6,991 nucleotides of DNA, from positions 1 to 6,991 of the forward strand of contig CAZRJK010000033.1 of the NCBI GenBank assembly GCA_964600615.1, read 5' to 3'. This DNA is from RUG11198 sp964600615 (GTDB lineage: Bacteria; Bacillota_I; Bacilli_A; RF39; UBA660). A program made the translations under genes and the position numbers. Below are positions 1 to 4,670 of the stretch, in pieces. Below the pieces are notes generated by a model. The model did not search any database. It was not told the origin of the DNA and saw only the letters and a program-made list of their open reading frames with translations. Position 1 is the first letter of the stretch; each line of letters opens with the position of its first letter.

Positions 1-839
1 TCATTAGGATCATGAGCAGGAGTAATTTTAACAACTCCAGTACCTTTTTCCATATCAGCATGCTCATCAGTAATAACTGGAATTAATTTATTAACCAAAG
101 GAAGAACAACATTTTTACCAACATATTTTTTATATCTCTTATCTTTTTCATTAACTGCTACCGCTGTATCTCCAAATAAAGTTTCTGGTCTCGTAGTAGC
201 AACATCTAAATATTCATCACTATCTTCCAATTTATATTTAATATGATAAAATGCACTTTTCTCTTCACCATAAATAACTTCTTCATTAGATAAAGCTGTC
301 TTAGCTATTGGATCCCAATTAATTATCTTCTCTCCACGATATATCAAACCTTCATTATAAAAATCAACAAATACTTTTCTTACCGCTAAAGACAACCCCT
401 CATCCAAAGTAAATCTTTCCTTAGAATAATCCAAAGCTATACCTAACTTAGCCCATTGCTCTCTAATTATATCTCCATGCTCATGTGTCCAATCCCAACA
501 AGCCTCTACAAATTTCTCTCTACCATATTCATATTTATCAATACCTTTATCTTTTAATCTCTTAACTACCTTAGCTTCTGTTGCTATAGCAGCATGATCC
601 ATACCAGGAAGCCATAAAGTATCATAACCATCCATTTTCTTATATCTAATAATTATATCCTGTAAAGTAACATCCCAAGCATGACCTAAATGTAATACAC
701 CAGTAACATTAGGAGGAGGCAAAACAATACAATAAGGATCCTTTGAAGAATTAATATCACACTTAAAATAATCCTTACTTAACCACTTATCATACTTATT
801 TTTTTCTACCTCATTATGATCATATTTTTTATCTAACAT
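1..839 (-). CDS. valS: Valyl-tRNA synthetase, N-terminal part (3' end outside window)
   Basis: Class I aminoacyl-tRNA synthetase that charges tRNA-Val with valine in the cytoplasm. I read about 279 residues from the ATG at 839-837. The stretch PPPNVTGVLHLGHA holds the class I 'HIGH' signature as HLGH (residues 50-53). It is followed by LPGMDHAAIATE, then the NWDP and TALS block, and then the CP1 editing-domain signature TTRPETLFGDTAVAV. The reading stops at PAHDPND, a conserved ValRS block, where the window ends; the KMSKS loop and anticodon-binding domain lie to the left of position 1. The start overlaps the end of the upstream HD gene by 11 bases. A weak AGAGG (854-850) lies ten bases before the ATG, so translation is probably coupled to the HD gene. 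Expression should depend on the valine T-box at 1568-1797. All Trp codons checked here are TGG. Family identity is very secure. Confidence 0.97.
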   Translation of the reverse strand, partial: MLDKKYDHNEVEKNKYDKWLSKDYFKCDINSSKDPYCIVLPPPNVTGVLHLGHAWDVTLQDIIIRYKKMDGYDTLWLPGMDHAAIATEAKVVKRLKDKGIDKYEYGREKFVEACWDWTHEHGDIIREQWAKLGIALDYSKERFTLDEGLSLAVRKVFVDFYNEGLIYRGEKIINWDPIAKTALSNEEVIYGEEKSAFYHIKYKLEDSDEYLDVATTRPETLFGDTAVAVNEKDKRYKKYVGKNVVLPLVNKLIPVITDEHADMEKGTGVVKITPAHDPN

Positions 840-854
840 AATTACCAATCCTCT
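829..854 (-). promoter_or_regulatory. HD-valS gene overlap with weak valS ribosome binding site
   Basis: The valS ATG (839-837) lies before the HD gene's TAA (831-829) in a different frame, giving an 11-base overlap. The only Shine-Dalgarno-like sequence is AGAGG at 854-850, with ten bases of spacing, which is longer than usual. Together these suggest that ribosomes finishing the HD gene feed valS translation. That coupling is an inference; the overlap is seen directly. Confidence 0.65.
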
Positions 855-1557
855 CATCAATATACTTAACTACACAACCATAAATATCCTTAAATATATT
901 TATTCCCCCAATTCTTTTATAAAAATAATAAATATTTTGCTTAAATTCCTTAAGAATTATATCATTATTAACATCATAAACTAAAGCGAAAGTAGCTGCT
1001 AAATTATCATTATTATTCAAAATATACTTATTATCAACACTTTTTTTCAAAGAAAAACACTCTCTTACCTTATCACTAATATAATCACCATTAGCAACGC
1101 ATTTATATTCACCCAAATAACCATTCAAATAAACAATATCTAACTTATCAACATCTCTAATTAATTTAGCAAATTTTAAATATCTCTTATTATTACATTC
1201 CTCTATAAATAATTTATTATGATTCCTTATTGCAAATCTAATCAAATCATAATCCACGACTCGATCAGTAAAATTCTTTATTAAATCATTTTTAAAAAGA
1301 ATATCAACACCATAATCAGCATGATCAAAAGTATTAAGATCATCAAAAGTTAAATATTTAGTATATTGCTCAAATCTTCCTATATCATGAAGTAATCCAA
1401 TAATAGAAGCAAGTTCAACATCACTATCACTATAACCAAGTATTCTAGCATACTTAATACCCAAATTCATTACTCTAATACTATGCTCATATTTCCTTTT
1501 AACAGCATATATATCTAAATCATAATTACTAACATATTTAAAAAACTCTTCTAACAT
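829..1557 (-). CDS. HD-domain phosphohydrolase, first gene of the T-box valS operon
   Basis: A 242-residue protein of the HD metal-dependent phosphohydrolase superfamily. Visible ligand candidates in order are H25 (in YEHSIRV), H57-D58 (in GLLHDIGRFEQ), H79 (in DHADYGV), H113 (in RNHNK) and D137 (in RDVDKLD). This is the full H-HD-H-H-D pattern, so it is likely catalytically competent. The substrate is unknown; the superfamily includes nucleotide and (p)ppGpp hydrolases, and nothing here picks one. I chose the ATG at 1557-1555 because GGAGG (1567-1563) sits five bases before it. A start 19 codons further upstream is open but would lie inside the T-box and its terminator. The stop TAA (831-829) overlaps valS. 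It is a paralogue of the protein at 1825-2583. There is no signal peptide or membrane segment, so it should be cytoplasmic. The superfamily call is firm and the biological role is open. Confidence 0.9.
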   Translation of the reverse strand: MLEEFFKYVSNYDLDIYAVKRKYEHSIRVMNLGIKYARILGYSDSDVELASIIGLLHDIGRFEQYTKYLTFDDLNTFDHADYGVDILFKNDLIKNFTDRVVDYDLIRFAIRNHNKLFIEECNNKRYLKFAKLIRDVDKLDIVYLNGYLGEYKCVANGDYISDKVRECFSLKKSVDNKYILNNNDNLAATFALVYDVNNDIILKEFKQNIYYFYKRIGGINIFKDIYGCVVKYIDERIGNYVR

Positions 1558-1567
1558 AATTACCTCC

Positions 1568-1603
1568 AAAAAAAAATCCTCCCATCCATAAGGACGAAAA
1601 GAT
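1568..1603 (-). terminator. T-box intrinsic terminator, mutually exclusive with the antiterminator
   Basis: A 12-bp stem (1603-1592 with 1587-1576, loop TTAT) is followed by an unbroken T tract (1575-1568). Five of the twelve pairs are G-U wobbles and the rest are Watson-Crick, so it reads as a continuous helix. Its left arm contains TTTTCGTCC, the 3' half of the T-box, so forming it breaks the antiterminator. The GGAGG of the HD gene follows the T tract immediately at 1567-1563 and is not sequestered in the stem. Confidence 0.9.
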
Positions 1604-1797
1604 CGTGGTACCACCTTAATTCATAATAATAAAAATTATTACCTCAAAGCTATAACGCACTACCGATACTTCTTACTATCTTCAGAAATACAACTCCCAA
1701 GCTACCTTCATATATATCAATTACTAATTTCCACCACCCATTAGCTCTCTAAAAATCAATATATATTACTCCTCTTGTTCACAGTTTTTCAAATGCG
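1568..1797 (-). promoter_or_regulatory. T-box riboswitch, valine-specific (GUA specifier)
   Basis: Leader RNA that senses uncharged tRNA-Val and permits read-through into HD-valS. Reading the minus strand, the Stem I base contains GAACAAG and GGAGTA, with the returning strand CTTGGGAGTTGT (kink-turn/GA-motif-like). The distal part has AGAGAG, then a CTAAT/ATTAG stem (1744-1740 with 1728-1724) closing a GGTGGTGGAA-type loop. The specifier strand is GAAG-GTA-G, with codon GTA at 1705-1703. A Stem III-like hairpin is at 1641-1624 (7 bp, loop TTTT). The conserved T-box is AAGGTGGTACCACG (1617-1604). Its UGGU bulge (1613-1610) is complementary to the ACCA end of a charged-type tRNA with discriminator A, which fits tRNA-Val. 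AAGG (1617-1614) can pair with CCTT (1593-1590) to form the antiterminator. The 5' end is estimated from the promoter at 1804-1832. Confidence 0.94.
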
Positions 1798-1803
1798 ACA
1801 TCT

Positions 1804-1832
1804 ATTATAACACAAAATATAAAATTATCCAA
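1804..1832 (-). promoter_or_regulatory. Sigma-A-type promoter of the T-box HD-valS transcript
   Basis: Reading the minus strand, TTGGAT (1832-1827) is followed after exactly 17 bases by TATAAT (1809-1804), with an extended -10 TG (TGTTATAAT). Predicted transcription start is near 1797, just before the T-box Stem I. The -35 box overlaps the last codons and stop of the upstream HD paralogue. No terminator separates that gene from the promoter, so read-through from it into the T-box leader is possible. Confidence 0.8.
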
Positions 1833-2583
1833 CAATTTTTCTATCAATATACATATTAAGAACAGCACCTATTTGATTAAAGAACTTAGCTATTGCCTTA
1901 TTACTCATCTGTAAAGAAGAAATAAACTTATTAACACACGCCTCTTCCTTCAGCAAAACAAAACTACACTGATAATTAACAGCAAAAATATAACTAAGTA
2001 TCTCTAAAACACTATCAGCATCATTATTATTAATCTTATTAGTAATAACATTATACTGTTTAAAAGTATTATACACCATATCATTAGGGAAATTATCAAT
2101 ATGCATATCAATATATCTATAATTAATAATTAATCTAAAATTATCTATAATATGTGCATCCTTTAACACCTTACAATACTGTAAAACTCTTTCATTAAGT
2201 CCATTAGGCAAGCCATTTTTATTATGACAATATATAGCAATCTTAATAATATCATCATACTTAACATCATCAGTAATATCTCTAATAAGCTTATCTTCAT
2301 CAAAAATAATTTCTACACTTCTCTTACTATAATCTAAAGTATCATTAGCAAAATGACATAACTTATTAATATTACTAAACATACCTAAATCATGAAACAA
2401 TCCAATAAATCCACATATAACAATTTCCTCTTCATTAAATATACCTAAACTACTAGCTATACTCTTACATAAATCCATCATCTTTAAACTATGAAAATAT
2501 AATGCCTTAACATTCCCTTTATTCATATCAAAATTTTTAACAAATTTATTAAAAACATTCATTATTTTTGTTTCTTTAATCAT
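1825..2583 (-). CDS. Degenerate HD-domain protein, paralogue of the valS-linked HD protein
   Basis: A 252-residue cytoplasmic protein that aligns end to end with the HD protein at 829-1557. Matching blocks are YFHSLKMMDLC against YEHSIRVMNLG, GFIGLFHDLGMF against IIGLLHDIGRF, and AIYCHNK against AIRNHNK, with FNQIGAVLNMYIDRKIVG against the paralogue's C-terminal end. H31, H64-D65 and H120 are kept. The paralogue's H79 (DHADYG) is Y85 here (DYSKRS), and the ligand D137 (RDVDKLD) is replaced by H144 (KDAHIID). It may therefore have changed metal binding, or serve as a non-catalytic or regulatory partner; this is inference. The start at 2583 is favoured over an internal Met at residue 8, because GGGAG (2595-2591) lies seven bases before it. 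It has its own promoter (2613-2641) and ends inside the T-box promoter. No function can be assigned from sequence. Confidence 0.85.
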   Translation of the reverse strand: MIKETKIMNVFNKFVKNFDMNKGNVKALYFHSLKMMDLCKSIASSLGIFNEEEIVICGFIGLFHDLGMFSNINKLCHFANDTLDYSKRSVEIIFDEDKLIRDITDDVKYDDIIKIAIYCHNKNGLPNGLNERVLQYCKVLKDAHIIDNFRLIINYRYIDMHIDNFPNDMVYNTFKQYNVITNKINNNDADSVLEILSYIFAVNYQCSFVLLKEEACVNKFISSLQMSNKAIAKFFNQIGAVLNMYIDRKIVG

Positions 2584-2612
2584 AACACTGCTCCCTAACT
2601 ACTATTAATACA

Positions 2613-2641
2613 AGTATATAATATATTTACTATTTTTTCAA
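2613..2641 (-). promoter_or_regulatory. Promoter of the degenerate HD gene
   Basis: Reading the minus strand, TTGAAA (2641-2636) is followed after 17 bases by TATACT (2618-2613). The predicted start is near 2606, giving a leader of about 22 bases that carries the GGGAG ribosome binding site at 2595-2591. The sequence is close to the sigma-A consensus, but the region is so AT-rich that chance matches are possible. Confidence 0.6.
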
Positions 2642-2646
2642 TATAG

Positions 2647-2675
2647 AAAAAGAAAATATTCACATAGTGAATATT
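2647..2675 (-). terminator. Intrinsic terminator of the FAD dehydrogenase gene
   Basis: A perfect 9-bp stem, AATATTCAC with GTGAATATT (2675-2667 with 2663-2655) and a TAT loop, is followed on the minus strand by TTCTTTTT (2654-2647). The TAA stop (2676-2674) is part of the stem, so a terminating ribosome would sit on the hairpin's first arm. The stem is AT-rich with only two G-C pairs. Confidence 0.75.
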
Positions 2676-4068
2676 ACTTATAATTCTTAATTATATCTCT
2701 GGCCGCTATTAAACCAGTAGCCGCAGCCGCTACAATATTACCAGCCTTACCAGCACCATCACCAACAAAATATATATTATTATCTTTTAATTTAAATTTA
2801 TTATCTGTCTCTATCTCATTAGAAAAGAACTTAATCTCTGGACCATATAACAAAGTATCATCATTATTAACACCAGGAACAATCTTATCCAAAGTCTCTA
2901 ACCCTTCTAATATATTAGTAATAATTCTATGAGGCATAACCAAAGCCAAATCACCAGCTACACAATCCTTTAAAGTTGGCTCAATAAATCCCTTATTCAA
3001 TCTATGCCATTCACTTCTTCTTCCACTCTTTAAATCCTTTAAACTCTGAATAATAGGCTTACCATCTCCAAGCACATTAGCTATCCTAGCAATAGACTCC
3101 CCATATAACCTAGTATTAGTAACAGGTTCAGTTAAATTAACCTTAGAAATAAAAGCAAAATTAGTATTATTAGACTTAGTCTCCTTCAAAGAATGTCCAT
3201 TAACACATATATACCCATAATAATTTTCTTTTGTAACATAACCACCAGGATTAGTACAAAAAGTCCTTATTTCATCACCATAAGTATTAGTCTTAATAAA
3301 TATCGTAGGATCATATATAACATTAGTCAAATCTTCCATAATATCTTTTCTAACCTCAACCCTAACACCAATCTCTATAGACTGAGAATAATAAGGAATA
3401 TTATACTTATCAGCAAATTCCTGTATCCATTTAGCACCAGTTCTACCAGGCGCTACAACAACATACTTACTCTTAAATACTTTCTCTTTCCCCTTTAAAT
3501 CACATATAACCTCATGATTATCAGAAGAAACACTCTTAATATCTAAAACATCACATCTATCAAATAACTTAACAGATGCCTTCTCTAACTTATCACATAT
3601 ACCATCAATATATTGAGGCAAATGATCAGAACCCAAATGTTTCTGCTTAATAATCAAAAGTTTAGCTCCTGCAATAGCAACCTTCTTTCTAATCTCTTCT
3701 GCCTCAGACATATTAGAAGGATATACCTCTGCATCCATACCAAATTTATTAAATATAACTTCCGTTTCATCAATTAACTTAACAGCCTCAGATTCACTCA
3801 TATATTTAGTTAAATCTGATTTACCTAATTTATGAATATAATTTAACTTACCATCAGAAAATGTTCCAGCTCCCCCATAACCAGATAATATATTACAAGG
3901 ATTACAATTTTGACATTGAACACCAAACTTATTCATAGGACATACTCTTCTCTTAACAGTATTACCTCTATCCAAAATAGCAATCTTTAATTTCTTATTC
4001 TTAGATATTAATTCATAAGCAGCAAATAACCCCGCAGGCCCTGCTCCAACAATAATCACATCATACAT
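2674..4068 (-). CDS. FAD-dependent dehydrogenase, COG2509 type
   Basis: A 464-residue flavoprotein. The N-terminus MYDVIIVGAGPAGLFAAYEL is a dinucleotide-binding Rossmann motif (GAGPAG, residues 8-13), with D33 in ILDRG at the end of the second strand. The next block has C43-P44, then C52, C55 and C58, and then GYGGAGTFSDGKLN (residues 63-76), a hallmark of the uncharacterised COG2509 FAD-dependent dehydrogenases. VVAPGR lies mid-protein. The C-terminal IYFVGDGAGKAGNIVAAA is the second FAD-binding stretch, near the end as expected. The substrate is unknown. The start at 4068 is preferred over an ATG six codons upstream because GGTGG (4078-4074) lies five bases before it and the upstream ATG overlaps the promoter -10 box. 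It appears monocistronic, with a terminator overlapping its stop. The length fits the family and the core is intact. Redox activity is inferred from the family. Confidence 0.92.
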   Translation of the reverse strand: MYDVIIVGAGPAGLFAAYELISKNKKLKIAILDRGNTVKRRVCPMNKFGVQCQNCNPCNILSGYGGAGTFSDGKLNYIHKLGKSDLTKYMSESEAVKLIDETEVIFNKFGMDAEVYPSNMSEAEEIRKKVAIAGAKLLIIKQKHLGSDHLPQYIDGICDKLEKASVKLFDRCDVLDIKSVSSDNHEVICDLKGKEKVFKSKYVVVAPGRTGAKWIQEFADKYNIPYYSQSIEIGVRVEVRKDIMEDLTNVIYDPTIFIKTNTYGDEIRTFCTNPGGYVTKENYYGYICVNGHSLKETKSNNTNFAFISKVNLTEPVTNTRLYGESIARIANVLGDGKPIIQSLKDLKSGRRSEWHRLNKGFIEPTLKDCVAGDLALVMPHRIITNILEGLETLDKIVPGVNNDDTLLYGPEIKFFSNEIETDNKFKLKDNNIYFVGDGAGKAGNIVAAAATGLIAARDIIKNYK

Positions 4069-4084
4069 CTTAACCACCAAAAAC

Positions 4085-4115
4085 ATTATAACATAACCAA
4101 ATAAAATAAATACAA
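4085..4115 (-). promoter_or_regulatory. Promoter of the FAD dehydrogenase gene, very short leader
   Basis: TATAAT (4090-4085) with an extended -10 (TGTTATAAT) is preceded by TTGTAT (4115-4110) at a loose 19-base spacing, so the extended -10 probably carries the recognition. The expected start near 4078 would place the GGTGG ribosome binding site at the extreme 5' end of the mRNA, with a leader of only about ten bases. The site is inferred from sequence alone. Confidence 0.6.
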
Positions 4116-4137
4116 TAATTAACTAAAAAGATAAAAT

Positions 4138-4162
4138 AAAAAAACATGTAATTTTATTACAT
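4138..4162 (-). terminator. Second terminator-like hairpin after the 120-residue gene
   Basis: A perfect 6-bp stem ATGTAA/TTACAT (4162-4157 with 4151-4146, five-base loop, or 7 bp with a three-base loop) is followed on the minus strand by one G and seven Ts (4144-4138). It stands about 50 bases beyond the stop of the 120-residue gene and just before the FAD dehydrogenase promoter. The stem is short and AT-rich, but the T tract is good. Confidence 0.6.
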
Positions 4163-4190
4163 ATTTATACTATTATTTCCTACTACAATC

Positions 4191-4213
4191 AAAAAAGGTT
4201 AGCATAAACTAAC
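4191..4213 (-). terminator. Stop-overlapping terminator of the 120-residue gene
   Basis: A 5-bp stem GTTAG/CTAAC (4213-4209 with 4202-4198, loop of six) is followed on the minus strand by C and six Ts (4196-4191). The TAG stop (4211-4209) is inside the stem. It is short, and with the second hairpin at 4138-4162 it may act as a tandem terminator. Confidence 0.5.
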
Positions 4214-4571
4214 TATATCTACTTTTTAAGACCTTAATTTTATATTTTTCATCATTCTTATAATCATATTCTTTATTTTTATCATCATGAAAATATTCAC
4301 TAATCAAATGATAAATAATATAAATATTATCACTCTTACTTAATAAATAATATTCATCATTAGGTTCATACTTAGTACTTTTTATTTCTTTTATTTTTTC
4401 CATTAAAAATAGTATTTTATTATATTCATATAAATCAATACCACAATAATTCATCGCATTAATTAATGTTAAAGCTTCCCCTCTATGCTTAAAAAAGCCT
4501 TTTTCTACCCCATCATCTATTACGCTACCATAAACATTCAAAACTTCTTTAATTGTATAACTATTCCTCAT
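4209..4571 (-). CDS. Hypothetical 120-residue protein
   Basis: I do not recognise this protein. It begins MRNSYTIKEVLNVYGSVIDDG, has a mixed hydrophobic and charged central region (residues about 45-65, NKILFLMEKIKEIKS), and ends in a highly charged tail rich in Lys, Asp, Glu and Tyr (HDDKNKEYDYKNDEKYK, residues about 95-112). There is no signal peptide, membrane helix or cysteine pair pattern; Cys43 is the only cysteine. It looks mostly helical and cytoplasmic. It is a real gene rather than a chance frame. GGGAG lies eight bases before the ATG, a near-perfect promoter (TTGACA, TATAAT) stands just upstream, and terminator-like hairpins follow. It is transcribed alone between the RNase J gene and the FAD dehydrogenase gene. 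The TIKEVLNVYG start is faintly helix-turn-helix-like, but not enough to call a DNA-binding domain. Confidence 0.8.
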   Translation of the reverse strand: MRNSYTIKEVLNVYGSVIDDGVEKGFFKHRGEALTLINAMNYCGIDLYEYNKILFLMEKIKEIKSTKYEPNDEYYLLSKSDNIYIIYHLISEYFHDDKNKEYDYKNDEKYKIKVLKSRYS

Positions 4572-4599
4572 CTTATATACTCCCTCTACTACATATAAT

Positions 4600-4629
4600 A
4601 TTATATTATTAATTATAATAAAATGTCAA
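4600..4629 (-). promoter_or_regulatory. Consensus sigma-A promoter of the 120-residue gene
   Basis: Both hexamers match consensus exactly: TTGACA (4629-4624) and TATAAT (4605-4600), with an 18-base spacer. The predicted start is near 4593, giving a leader of about 22 bases that contains GGGAG. It is the best consensus promoter in the window, suggesting the small gene is well expressed. Confidence 0.8.
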
Positions 4630-4635
4630 TCAAGT

Positions 4636-4670
4636 AAACAAATAAAGAACATAACTTTGTTATGTCCTTT
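4636..4670 (-). terminator. Strong intrinsic terminator of the RNase J gene
   Basis: A 12-bp stem, AAAGGACATAAC with GTTATGTTCTTT (4670-4659 with 4655-4644, one G-U pair, AAA loop), is followed on the minus strand by the T-rich tail ATTTGTTT. The TAA stop (4671-4669) overlaps the base of the stem. It is the longest hairpin in the window apart from the T-box structures. The T tract is interrupted, so efficiency is uncertain. Confidence 0.75.

Noticed and set aside
1555..1614. Upstream ATG that would add 19 residues to the valS-linked HD protein
   Set aside because: Those codons lie inside the T-box sequence and its terminator. The ATG at 1557 has GGAGG at ideal spacing and matches the paralogue's N-terminus.
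1701..1709. GAA (Glu) or GGT (Gly) as the T-box specifier instead of GTA
   Set aside because: GAA before the specifier is a usual element of the specifier strand, the UGGU bulge fits a tRNA with discriminator A, and the downstream synthetase is ValRS, so GTA is the consistent reading.
3193..3498. Open frame of 101 codons on the plus strand
   Set aside because: It lies entirely opposite the conserved FAD dehydrogenase, its translation is low-complexity Ile/Ser/Asn/Tyr, and it has no ribosome binding site or recognisable domain.
4072..4208. Small RNA or further gene in the gap before the flavoprotein gene
   Set aside because: The gap is accounted for by two terminator-like hairpins and the flavoprotein promoter. 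No further open frame with a ribosome binding site is visible.
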